A stretch of 64,000 nt of DNA, taken from contig NW_025813700.1 of the NCBI RefSeq assembly GCF_021917145.1, positions 124,001-188,000 on the forward strand, in the 5' to 3' direction. Origin of the DNA: Hypomesus transpacificus. Its lineage: Eukaryota; Chordata; Actinopteri; Osmeriformes; Osmeridae. The translations under genes and the position numbers were made by a program. The notes under the pieces were generated by a model, which was not told where the DNA came from, made no database searches, and was given only the letters and a program-made list of their open reading frames with translations. Shown piece after piece: positions 11,701-21,595 of this stretch; the stretch's first letter is position 1, and every line of letters starts with the position of its first letter.

Positions 11701-14700
11701 TTTTTATTTAAGATTTTATACAGTAACTCACCTTTACAAGATCACAGGTGTCACATATTCTGGAAATATCTGACACTGGATAATCACAGTAGGAAAACAG
11801 CAATTTTAAGATTTGTTTTACACTGACCTTTTTAAGGTCAGGTCATTTGTACAGGTACTCACATTGGCTTTTTATAGCCTGTGAACAGGTCGTGGAATTG
11901 CTGCACCCACTATTGGTTTTCTCTATGGCTTTAATTATATAATATATGAAGTAAGCAACAGTACAGAAAACACTATGAGTATATTTACATTTCCTTTACA
12001 TAATCCCAACACAGTGTGTGACTCAGTATTGAGTTAGTCAAAACTTACCCATGTCGTTTTTGCTTGAAGTGGCCGGTTGAACTGGTTTTGACTGATGTTC
12101 TGTGCTGTACCTTATATTAAAAGCCATCAGGCCACTAATGTTGAAGCCCAGAAAAAATGAAATGACACCAGGCCTTGGCACACTGGCTTGTTTGTGGGGA
12201 CAAACCTCAATTTCTTGGCCTGCCACACATACAAATGTTTTATGGTCTCTGGAAACTCCTTGGACACGAAGTAGGATATCCTGAATAGATGTTTGTTTCA
12301 GCATATCCCCATCACTTCGTCTGCCAGTCTGACTTGTTTTCAGCTGTTCACGTATGTGGTCGAGCTTTGATTTGTGAACTAATTTATTCAATCCAGCACC
12401 TCTACCAAGGTAGAACAAGGGAACAAGTTCCCTAGATTGTAAGTAGATCTTGTATTTTTTCTCAAAAGCTTGCCTCATTGGTCCGACATACTTGTTAAGG
12501 TTGATGTTATTCTGTCCTTGCACATTTTCAGGCCAAAATAATAGCAAAACAAGCAGGTAAAACTCAGGGGTATGGTGTTTTGCCATATCTTCATCCATGA
12601 ATCTCTGAAGGATGGTTTTTAAATCTGTTAGGGGTACTCCCTCAGCTTCATTGCTTAGGATGATGTTGGCCAGGATGTAATTACAGGCAACATCTTCATC
12701 TTCAGGCATTCCTTGAAACAATTTTTTCCACAACTCAGTGATTTCATTCAAGCTTGATTGTTTGCCATTTTGATTGAGGATGGAGAACAATCCAGGAAAG
12801 GTGGATGCCCTTTTTTCTTTCAGCTTCTGTAGTGGTCCAGCATCTTCCTTACTCGACAAACTGGTGTACTTGCTGTAGCAATCCATAATTTCTGGCCTTA
12901 AGTATGGTGGCTCATTTTCTGAGTTCATTGGGTCTGAGTAAGTGAGGTAACTATCAAAAAATTCACATTTTGTATGAACCCCATCTTTGAGATCAGTGAT
13001 GACAGATTTGTACTTCGGTAGGTTTATGTTCTTTAACAGTTCTGTGAGCTGTTGGGATGAAATGGCATGTGTTAGAATATCTTTCCATTTTGGGTGAAGG
13101 TTTGTGAGTGAATCGTGGACAATTTTTGCAACTTGTAGATAGCCAAAAAGCCCTCTATTGTTGAACACTTTTGTGATGTTTTCATCCAACATGTTGTTCA
13201 CTTCCTTTTCTGCTAAGTCCTCTTCTTGTTTAAATGCATTGATGGCTTTCTCTGCAATGGTCAAAATGTCTTTCTCCTTTAGTCTTTTTATAGCTTTGTT
13301 CAGGTGGTTCTTGTGGACTTGTCCTAATGTATCAGCAATGAATGAATTGGTGGGCACTCTCTCTTTAGCTTTTAGAGCCCATTCCTCAGCCTTACCAAAG
13401 TCAGTTGTCCTGCTGTAGTAGAATCTAGCAAGTGATTGGGGGTAGAATGGGTCATATTTGAATGTCTCAGAAGCATTTTTCAACACAACTATACAAGTGC
13501 TGATGTCCTCGTTGTTTTCAATATCTATAATTAGCCTGGAAAACCTTTCTTTGCCATCAGCGGTTCTCTCTCTCTTGGTGAGCAGGTCCTTGAAGAACTG
13601 CAAAAGTGATGGTTGGATTTGTTTTCTGCATAGATACTGCAAAAACTTCAGTGTGGCTGTGCTTCTTTTAACACCAATATCAGCCAATAACTCAACAAAC
13701 TGATGTGCAAGAACTGGGTGTGCAATGCGGACACACTTGTATTTGCCACCTTGTTTAGAGAATGTAACAATAAACTGTCTGAAAGGCTGAATAATCTCTT
13801 CAAATGATAGGCCTCGATCATCAGCACAAAAATTATTGTGGAAAGATTCACAAACTGACTGTAAAAGATAGGAGCCAGGGACATATGAACATATCAGGGC
13901 AATAAATGCAAAGAGTTTAGTCCTGTGAGATGATTTGTTTCTTTTAAGGTATCCAATCATTTCTTTCCCATCATTTGAACACATTATACTTTCCACATGC
14001 CCTCTATCAAAATTGTGTCGGATTATATCAAAGCTATGAAAACGTCCTGGCTGTTCTCTGTGGTGGCTTTGAATGTGTTTTTCTTTGGCAGCAAAGTAGC
14101 CTTCTTCTTTGGTAGTGAGTTCTGAGCATAAGGAGACATCATCATGGTCATCCGAAATAAAGATCATGCGTTTGCATTTTAAAATGATGACAACGGGGAT
14201 GTTGGCATTTATCTCCTGTTCTGCTATTTCTTTGATGATGCTCTCTTGTAAAGAGTATCTCGTGTGTTCATTGTCTTGGAGAAGCAGTACAGTAGTCTGG
14301 TGGTTAAGTCCACCCTCTTTGAAAAGTTGAATGACTTGTTTGGCAATAGTTCTAGTATCTAAGAGAGGATCTTTTTGTACTGGTTTGCCAGTGACCAATT
14401 TGTCACAGGAAGGGTCTATAAGGACGGCACACCTAAGCTTTTTTCTTAGATCCCACAGTACTTGCATTGCCAGAGTCGTCCCACCAGTACCTGGTTGGTG
14501 CAAAAGCTTTGTGGCAGTGACACTCAAATCTGCTTGTAGCTGAAATTTGATTTGTTTTATCAACCTTTTATAACCCTCTCTCTTGATGTGATGTGTCGCC
14601 TGTTCTTCAGCCGTTGAAGATTCGTTAATATCACCCAGATAAAAGTTCATCCAAGTTGGTGGAGCCCCCTTGTAAAAATCGGATTCTGCCTTCAAAGCTT

Positions 14701-14839
14701 CCGCAGATTCAATTTGCTCACCTTCAAACTGATTTGCACATAATATGTCTAAAAACGAAAGAGATTCTCTGAATTCACTCTTCAGAGGTATTTCACCCCC
14801 TCCTTCTGTGGGCAGGGTTGGAGTATCCGTTGCAGCCAT
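8456..14839 (-). CDS. SAMD9-like NTPase fused to FIIND (ZU5-UPA) and CARD; predicted inflammasome-type sensor
   Basis: Ten exons, listed 5' to 3' on the minus strand: 14839-12049, 11922-11863, 11775-11732, 11598-11534, 11387-11173, 11073-10835, 10526-10398, 9732-9603, 8903-8862, 8739-8456. All have GT/AG borders and compatible phases, giving 3999 nt and 1332 residues. Residues 1-930 match the C-terminal half of SAMD9/SAMD9L. They include the family's lysine-less P-loop HQPGTGGTTLA at 114-124, a hydrophobic strand VLLLQDN near 174, TPR-like helices around 460-515 (QSLARFYY, DTLGQVHK), and an OB-like end at about 850-912 (RPGVISFFLGF). The SAM, AlbA and SIR2-like parts of full SAMD9 are absent. 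Residues 951-1224 form a FIIND, and 1247-1330 a CARD. The start ATG has A at -3 and G at +4. SAMD9 proteins are antiviral, growth-restricting factors. FIIND-CARD tails in NLRP1 and CARD8 are freed by N-terminal degradation and activate caspase-1. Using both in one protein is my inference. Two separate genes are possible but less likely. Confidence 0.85.
9231..9438. mobile_element. MITE with 27-bp terminal inverted repeats, TA duplication
   Basis: The left end CCGTATTTTACGGTAAATAA and the right end reading inward TTATTTTCCGTAAAATACGG are near-perfect inverted repeats, flanked by TA on both sides (9229-9230 and 9439-9440). The inside repeats the word AAGCCGC and has no coding capacity. It lies in the intron between the last UPA exon and the short linker exon. 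A Tc1/mariner-type target (TA) is suggested, but the family is not certain. Confidence 0.75.
9603..11775 (-). other. FIIND module (ZU5 + UPA) with intact autoproteolysis site
   Basis: Exons 3 to 8. The ZU5 half opens with SDISRICDTCD and GVRLH, then YECTASGLRW and GGPLMDITIKSG, and closes with EEIHLPHFACL. This is the pattern of fish FIIND proteins. Exon 6 holds RILHVEESG and then LLQPSFSPKGVLLRF. Numbered on the full model, the cut would fall between F1098 and S1099, and H1072 lies 27 residues before S1099. In human NLRP1 the pair is H1186/S1213 and in CARD8 H270/S297, both 27 apart. The UPA half runs through exons 6, 7 and 8 (YKVHCELMIYL, AVEKQEEKE, FFMIRLENL). Cleavage would leave a non-covalent N fragment and a 234-residue UPA-CARD fragment. 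Confidence 0.85.
12049..14839 (-). other. Exon 1: SAMD9-like NTPase-TPR-OB module (930 codons)
   Basis: A single 2791-nt exon carries the whole SAMD9-like part, as is usual for SAMD9 and SAMD9L, whose coding sequence is one exon. It ends in a phase-1 donor, ATGG followed by GTAAGT, at 12049/12048. If the intron is retained, the frame adds only Lys-Phe and stops at 12038-12040, which would give a 933-residue SAMD9-like protein without FIIND or CARD. The last about 20 residues before the donor (rich in Ser, Pro, Gln, Thr) look like a linker. Confidence 0.85.
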
Positions 14840-15939
14840 ACTTCCTTGTCTTCTTAAACTTTATTGACAAGTAGGCCTTCTCCGTGCACATCAGAGCAAC
14901 AAAGTCAGAACATTTTGCATAAAAGCATTGTCCAAACCCACCTGCCTGTGTTATTGTTTTTTGACATCCAAATCTAAGGGAAAACAAATAGAAAGATATA
15001 ATATTTCTCTTAGTTTGCAATGTATACAGATAAGATTTTTCACTTAACATTTCTCTGAAATAAAACACACAAATATGTTCAGTGCTAGTCACACTATGTT
15101 TGTCAAAAAAAGGTTTTAGATGACCTATTATATTCAGTCTGGCACTGTATACGGCTGTTCTATCCTGGTAGGGTGTGGCTGACATATACAAACTACTTAT
15201 TAACATATTGCCTTGGTAACTTTAACAGACTTTACTGCATCAAGTCAATAATTATCTATCGTACAGTGTTACTAAGATAAGTTACAGTATTTCAATTCTT
15301 TAAAATAGGCACAATATGCTGTTTTTTTTTTTTTTACACAAACTGATATGAGTCACCAAAGACAGGCTGTGACAGGTCAGATATTAACGGTATGCTTCAT
15401 AATCTGTCCTGACCTGAGAAAATGGAATCATGGTAAACTCAACAAAGATACCTCCTTAAAGATCAGTTACCATCAAAGAGTAAAGTTATATAGCTAAAAC
15501 AATTATGGTTCAAAAACTCACCGATATTTTTGAATCGATTTAAATCCTAGTACAATCCTCAGCAGGTGGTATGTCTGAAATATGAACGCGGAAAATAGAG
15601 GAATAACGTAGTCCCGGTTCCAGGGACACCATCGGATAGAATTTCAGGAAATAGACCTTTTATACAACTTCCGTATTTATTCTTCCTCTGTCCAGGGGGG
15701 TGTTACCAGAGCCATAGAAAAAGAGAGTTGCGACACTTCCATAGACTCCCATTGTTATCAAGGAATGCGGAAGTAAAGCGTGTCTCACGCGACCTATAGT
15801 TCCAAACATTGTATTTTCCACCGTTGAACCCCATTCATTTTCAGTGTCTCTGAAGCAAGTTAGCTGGTATGACTGGGTAAGGCAAGAGGGTGCTTAGCAA
15901 AGAACTAACAGGATGGTTGACGGGGTCAAAAAGTATCGG

Positions 15940-15945
15940 TTTATT
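15940..15945 (-). terminator. smyd4: Poly(A) signal of smyd4
   Basis: TTTATT on the plus strand reads AATAAA on the minus strand, 100 bases after the smyd4 stop codon. The position fits a short 3' UTR. Between here and the start of the SAMD9-like gene (14840-15939) I see no coding exon. The stretch should hold that gene's promoter and any 5' UTR exon. I found no clear interferon-response element in it. Confidence 0.6.
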
Positions 15946-16044
15946 GAACAATATGTATGTATAAAAACGCATACAAAAACAAACAATGACAAAATAACAT
16001 TTGAATTTGAGTTCCTGAAGGAAGCGAGTGCAAGTGTGTGTGTG

Positions 16045-19000
16045 TCAGAACACGTCACAAAGGCAGTCCTCCATGGCCTGGAGCTCCTGCAGTTCGGGGC
16101 AGTGTTCTCCAGAGTGGAGGGAGAGGAGGCGCCTGGCTCTGGGGATGATGGAGAGAGCGGGGGCAGGACACCCTCTGGTCAGGTGACCCCCAGGAAGGAC
16201 AGAGGCACAAGAAAGACAGTTTGAGTCGTCATCGGCACAGAAACCTGGGGAGTCAGGTGTCTGAGCGGTTAGGGAATCGGGCTAGTAATCAGAAGGTTGC
16301 CGGATCGATTCTCAGGCTGTGCCAAAAGACGTTGTGTCGTTGGGCAAGGCACTTCACCCTACTTGCCTAGGGGGGGAATGTTCCTGTACTTACTGTAAGT
16401 CACTCTGGATAAGAGCGTCTGCTAAAATGACTAAATGTAAATGTAGAAACACACTAAATCACCCAAACAAGTAAAAAACAAATACACCAAAACGACTATT
16501 ATCTCTACTTTACAGCCTCAGTTGGATATGAATAAGAACCGAGGGATCTTTTCCTCAAGGGAATGAGAGGTGAGCACACACCCGTTGAAGTGCAGCTGGG
16601 CCAGTTTGAAGAGCTGACGTCCCACTTCGATGCTGTCCTCTCCATACTGGGAACCCACCGCTACCACGCTCCTCTCAAGCTGGGAGGCAGCCCGTCGCCA
16701 GTCGCCTACACACACACACACAGAACAAAGTCACTACTAGACACACACACACACGTACAAGCACAGAGCAGTCACTACACACACACACACACACACACAA
16801 CACAGTCACTACACACACACACAACACAGTCACTGCACACACCCACCCAGGCACATACATAAACACACACACAAGCGCACACACACTCAGTTCTCACCCA
16901 TTGTGGCGTACGCTCGGGCCTTAGCGTCCGCCAGCTGCCCCTGTAGTGGGTGAGTCTCTCCCAGGAACAGACCAGACCGAGGCCCCGCCCTCTGTAAAAC
17001 CCCCAGGGCCTCATCTGAGACAGGGGGAGGGAGAGAGAGAGGGGGAGAGAGGAGGGGGAGGGAGAGAGGAGGGGGGAGAGACGGGAGGTGGATGGAAGGT
17101 AAGATAGAACACACATGTTGGAAGATCAACTGGTATACCAACCCCTGGTTACATTAATTAAAACCACTGCAAACAGGGTCAGATGGCTGAGCGGTTAGGG
17201 AGTCGGGCTATTAATCAGAAGGTTGCCGGTTTGATTCCCCTCCGTGAAAATGACGTTGTGTCCTTGGGCAAGGCACTTCACCCTATTTGCCTCGGGGAGA
17301 ATGTCCCTATACTTACTGTAAGTCGCTCTGGATAAGAGCGATGACTAAATGTAAATGTAAATGCAAACCACTGCACCCAAACAACAAACACACCCACGCA
17401 CACACCTGGCCTGTCTTCCTCCATGAGTTCCACAGCCTTCTCCAGCCGAGCCTTGACCTCCTTCAGCACGAAGTCCAGCTCCACCCCAGACACACGCTGA
17501 CCGCAAAGACACACACACCACGCTCCGCCGTCCTTAGTGAGAGGCTGAAACACACACACACGCCTGAGTCATTTTCTTGCGAAAGAACAAGTGTATCCAC
17601 TACTTCAGGGATGATCGTCAACGTGATCACTCACCTTTAGAGTCTCCTGGCACTTCCCACACTTTAACCCCGTGTCTGACCCCGACCTTTCACCCCTGAC
17701 CTCTGAATCCTCCTCCAGGCTGCAGGCCTCACAGGCGCACAGGAAGTAGTACTGCTCCTGCAGGAGGCGCCGGCGCTCCGACACCTTCATCCTGCTGCTG
17801 TGAGGCCCTGCGAGGGACGAGGGAGAGGAGGAGGTCAACAGGACTACAACAGGAAGACTACAACAGGAAGACTACAACAGGAAGACTACAACAGGAAAAC
17901 TACAACAGGAAGACTACAACAGGAAGACTACAACAGGAAGACTACAACAGGAAGACTACAACAGGGAGTACATGCTGCCACCTACTGACAAGTAAAAACG
18001 GATACAAAAGAGGCTTGCAGGAAAAGGCACAGATAATCAAACAGACAGTAAAACAGCCAGTCAGACAGTAATTCAAACAGCCAGTAACACAGCCAGTCAG
18101 ACAATAATTCAAACAGACAGTAAAACAGCCAGTCAGACAATAATTCAAACAGACAGTAAAACAGCCAGTCAGACAATAATTCAAACAGCCAGTAAAACAG
18201 CCAGTCAGACAATAATTCAAACAGACAGTAACACAGCCAGTCAGACAGTAATTCAAACAGACAGTAACACAGCCAGTCAGACAGTAATTAAAACAGCCAG
18301 TAACACAGCCAGTCAGACAGTAATTCAAACAGACAGTAACACAGCCAGTCAGACAGTAATTCAAACAGACAGTAAAACAGCCAGTCAGACAGTAATTCAA
18401 ACAGCCAGTAAAACAGCCAGTCAGACAATAATTCAAACAGACAGTAAAACAGCCAGTCAGACAGTAATTCAAACAGACAGTAACACGGCCAGTCGGACAG
18501 TAATTCAAACAGACAGTAACACAGCCAGTCAGACAGTAATTCAAACAGACAGTAAAACAGCCAGTCAGACAGTAATTCAAACAGCCAGTAAAACAGCCAG
18601 TCAGACAATAATTCAAACAGACAGTAAAACAGCCAGTCAGACAGTAATTCAAACAGACAGTAACACGGCCAGTCGGACAGTAATTCAAACAGACAGTAAC
18701 ACAGCCAGTCAGACAGTAATTCAAACAGACAGTAAAACAGCCAGTCGGACAGTAATTCAAACAGCCAGTAAAACAGCCAGTCAGACAATAATTCAAACAG
18801 ACAGTAAAACAGCCAGTCAGACAGTAATTCAAACAGACAGTAACACGGCCAGTCGGACAGTAATTCAAACAGACAGTAACACAGCCAGTCAGACAGTAAT
18901 TCAAACAGACAGTAAAACAGCCAGTCGGACAGTAATTCAAACAGCCAGTAAAACAGCCAGTCAACCAGCCAGACCTCTTCTGACCATAGCAGTGCAGGAT

Positions 19001-21286
19001 CTCCTGTCCCCGGGAGACGTCTCTGGAGGCTCTGACGGTGACGGTGACTCCACAGCCAGCCGTGGCGGCGGACTCTGGTTCTGGAGAAGGCGGGCCGGTC
19101 CTGGCTCCAGTGGCGAAGGCCAGGCTGGTGTTGGGGCTGCAGGAGTGGTTCAGGACGCTCAGCGTGGGGAACATGGCCGTGGCGATGCGGACTTCCTCGG
19201 TGGACTGCACCGCTGAGTCACCTGTCAGAGAGAGGCCCGAGGGTCAGAGGGTAAGGGTCATTCTGAGGGGGTCGTAATCTTTGACCTTGTGGCTCCCAAT
19301 GGGGTTTGAATGAAGCGAATGGAAGCATACTGATAGTGGGTCAAATCAACAAACGGCTCGGACTCACCCGTGTTTATGAGCGCGCTCACTGCTTGCGCAT
19401 TACACCTCAGCTGGAACATATGCCGCAGAACTACACTTCCCAGAAGGCTCAGCTCCGGAGCCCAACCCATTGGCTTTTTCTTGTCCTCTTCACCCTGTGA
19501 TTGGCTGGTACACTTCCTGCTCTCTGAGGAGTTCCAGGAAGCAGGTGGAGGACCCGCCTTGCTGAGCTTTTGGAACAGGGTTGCTATGGTGACTGCGTAT
19601 AGATAGCGCAAGCTGGGGGTGTGGCTACTCAGGTGTGGAAGAAGGTGGTAGACACTCTGGTAGGAATCCCCATGGTAACAGGTAAACGGATCACCTCCCG
19701 CATCTCTGTCAGTTGACGTGCTGGTACTGGACACAGGGTTATCCCTTCCTGAGATTGGTTTAGAGCCGTTATCCTGGCCTCTTATTGGCTCCCTAGCCGC
19801 CTGTACGTCCTTAAGTCCCGCCTTCAGGGCCAACCTTAGAGCCAGCTGTGACATCACGCCCAAAGCCCTGAGCTCTGCTCCTATTGGACACTCCCAGCGA
19901 TGATGCTCCTCCCAGGCTGCTCTCCTGCACCGATAGGAACAGTAGCGGGCGTAGCTGCACCCCTCACAGGGCACAGGGCTCACAACCTCACACAGACACC
20001 GGTGGCAGTGCCTGTCCTCCGTCCCAAACACGCCCCTTCTCTCCCGCCCTCCCTCTGCCCCCTTCAGTCTCTCCATCCCAGGGATGAGCACACAGCCGTA
20101 GGCCCGGTCCTCCAGAATCACATCTCCGGCCGCCTTTCCCTCAGTGGCCACCAGGTGTCGCCCTTTCCCCGGGCTAAAACGCACAGAGAAGCCGGGGGAG
20201 AGAGAGGACACGGGCCCAGTCCCAGGTGGACACTGGGGCAGGTGAGTTTGCTTCTCCTCTGTACCACCTGCCCCCTCCTCGTCCGGGGTTCCCGGGTCTG
20301 CTTTGTGCTGGAGGTGGTTGAGGCACAGCGTGCGTCGCTCGTGTAGCTTGTGACGCAGGTGAGCGGGGTAGCCATGCTCCAGCGCCCTGTCGATGTCCTC
20401 AAGGCAGTCCTTTACGACAGGGGGAAACAAGAAAATGGAACAGGAACTACACACAAACACACACACACACACACACTCACACACACCAGCTTACCTGGTG
20501 GTGCTGGAGGTAGAGCAGGGCAGCAGAGCGGTTGGCGAAGCAGAGAGAAAGCTGCTCGGAGCGCTGCGAGGCCAAACACACACCCTGGGGTACAGCACCG
20601 AGAAGGAGACGAGTAAGAACACCGTCAACATCAGGTGTGTGAATGCTGGGCTTGAAACGAAGGTGTGCACATATGGTCCAGATCGGAGTATAGGGGATAG
20701 GTTTAGCTCAGGGGTTGAGTCGTTGACTGCAGATTGTCACGAGGTTGCAGGTTCAATTCTCCCCCTCCTGTTCCCCCATCCCTTACCTGAGAATAGTGCA
20801 GGGCAGCAGCATTGTAGTCTCTGGTCTTGAAACTGGCATTGCCATTCTCCCTGCACTTAGCTGCACGCTCTGGGTCCTTCTGGACAGGGTAGTCCCTCGA
20901 CACGCCTGACAGAAAGTTTAAGTCCTCCTGACTGGAAAATATTGAGTCTTGAGAACACTGAGATTTTCAGACACATTAAACAGTTTGTTGCAGTGATTGG
21001 CAGGTGATAAGATGCTGGCCCTTGCATGCCCTTGTTTTGCAAGCATGCTGGCCTGACAACAAAAGCCTATAGATCATTTTAATGAGAGCAACCAAACTAT
21101 TGATCTGCTCTATTCATTCTGGCTAGCTAGAACATGCTAGTTAGGTACTCACTTTATTTGTGACAGGGCAAGCTCAAAAACTTGATCTATCTCCGACAGA
21201 CTTGAAAACCATTCAGTTTGATTAGGGTCGAGTTGTGTCCACTTCTCTTCAACATGCTTTTGCCATTTTATACATGGAATATCCAT
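16045..21286 (-). CDS. smyd4: SET and MYND domain protein 4 (lysine methyltransferase family)
   Basis: Ten exons on the minus strand: 21286-21153, 20931-20787, 20584-20495, 20409-19368, 19221-18985, 17807-17635, 17544-17406, 17014-16898, 16705-16582, 16174-16045. All phases agree, giving 776 residues (human SMYD4 is about 800). The start MDIPCIKWQKHVEEKW matches the human start MDLPVDEWKSYLLQKW. N-terminal TPR helices lie at about 60-135 (CRENGNASFKTRDY, CFANRSAALLYL). The SET domain starts at about 204 (GKGRHLVATEGKAAGDVILED) and is interrupted by a MYND zinc finger at about 258-297 (CHRCLC, CEGCSYARYC, HHRWEC). It resumes with NHSCSPNTS and GQEILHCYG, and a post-SET cysteine cluster follows (CACEAC, CGKC). 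C-terminal TPR-like helices end in ELQELQAMEDCL. About 25 Pro/Ser/Gly-rich residues are inserted between NHSCSPNTS and TVTVRAS, which I do not recall in mammals. It is head to head with rpa1. Confidence 0.93.
16250..16446 (+). mobile_element. tRNA-derived SINE, copy 1 (smyd4 intron 9)
   Basis: The head resembles a Leu-type tRNA, with an A box (TGTCTGAGCGGTTAGGG) and a B box (ATCGATTC). A body with TTGGGCAAGGCACTTCACCC follows, then the tail CTCTGGATAAGAGCGTCTGC ending in ATGTAAATGTA. It is inserted antisense to smyd4. Confidence 0.9.
16706..16890. repeat. (CA)n-rich minisatellite
   Basis: CA runs broken by the word CAGTCACTAC recur in the smyd4 intron between exons 8 and 9. The long open frames it creates on the minus strand have no coding meaning. 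Confidence 0.85.
17018..17095. repeat. Purine-rich GGGAGAGA tract
   Basis: An almost purely purine stretch directly upstream (on the minus strand) of smyd4 exon 8. On the transcribed strand it is the polypyrimidine tract before the acceptor at 17015. Confidence 0.8.
17172..17364 (+). mobile_element. tRNA-derived SINE, copy 2 (smyd4 intron 7)
   Basis: Same family as copy 1. The 11-base word AAACCACTGCA is present on both sides (17161-17171 and 17365-17375), a clear target-site duplication. In the tail GATAAGAGCG is followed directly by ATGACTAAATG, so eight bases usual in the family (TCTGCTAA) are missing. Confidence 0.92.
17836..17966. repeat. 14-bp tandem repeat
   Basis: About nine copies of ACTACAACAGGAAG, one with GGAAAAC, at the 5' end of the smyd4 exon 6 acceptor side (intron 5). 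Confidence 0.92.
18037..18965. repeat. 36-bp minisatellite with 180-bp higher-order period
   Basis: About 26 copies of a 36-base unit built from CAGTCAGACAGTAATTCAAA and ACAGACAGTAAAACAGC. Variants (AATAAT/AGTAAT, ACAGAC/ACAGCC, AAAACAG/AACACAG/AACACGG, AGTCAG/AGTCGG) recur every five units. The 120 bases starting at 18421, 18601 and 18781 are identical. It fills most of smyd4 intron 5. Because 36 is a multiple of three, the minus-strand frame running out of exon 5 stays open through the whole array. Confidence 0.95.
20690..20770 (+). mobile_element. tRNA-like SINE head, different family
   Basis: TAGGTTTAGCTCAGGGGTTGAG (A-box-like) and GAGGTTGCAGGTTCAATTCT (B-box-like) are spaced as in a tRNA. 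No acceptor-stem closure and no SINE tail of the common family follow. It lies in smyd4 intron 2 and is probably a 5' SINE fragment, not a working tRNA gene. Confidence 0.5.
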
Positions 21287-21595
21287 TTTGTGATACAGAT
21301 TGTTATCCAGCTAGCTGCTCTAACTCAAGTGTACTGTCTGCAGCCCAAAGATGTTGGCGCAGCCGGGAACAGGGTACGCGCAGTTCAGGAAGCTGCGTTC
21401 TCGGATACTGCAAACATATAGTAGACATCTTGGCTCAAGTGACACTGAAATCACAATGTAAATTCATCTGTTGAGGCTCAAAATACACCCGTAGTTTCTA
21501 CAGGAAATGAGACCACGAAGCAGAAACGTAATTGAATCTCGCGTGTTTTGAGAAAAAAGCATAACAAGTCCCAACATATCTTCTAAAAGACAAGC
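21287..21595. promoter_or_regulatory. Bidirectional promoter between smyd4 and rpa1
   Basis: Only 309 bases separate the two start codons, which face away from each other. The stretch has CpG-containing words near 21356-21410 (GCGCAGCCGGGAACAGGGTACGC, shortened here to its ends) and no TATA box that I can defend. The head-to-head arrangement is the same as human SMYD4-RPA1 on 17p13.3, so a shared, conserved promoter is likely. Confidence 0.6.

Noticed and set aside
14793..15206. 137-residue minus-strand frame upstream of the SAMD9-like start
   Set aside because: It is in a different frame from exon 1, lacks SAM or SIR2-like motifs, and looks like chance AT-rich sequence.
16250..17364. tRNA genes at the SINE heads
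   Set aside because: A and B boxes are present but the acceptor stem does not close and each is followed by the same SINE body and tail.
17942..19210. 422-residue minus-strand open frame with LTGCFTVCLNYC repeats
   Set aside because: It is the smyd4 exon 5 frame running through the 36-bp intronic minisatellite; the exon has a good donor (TATG/GTCAGA at 18985/18984) that joins in phase to exon 6.
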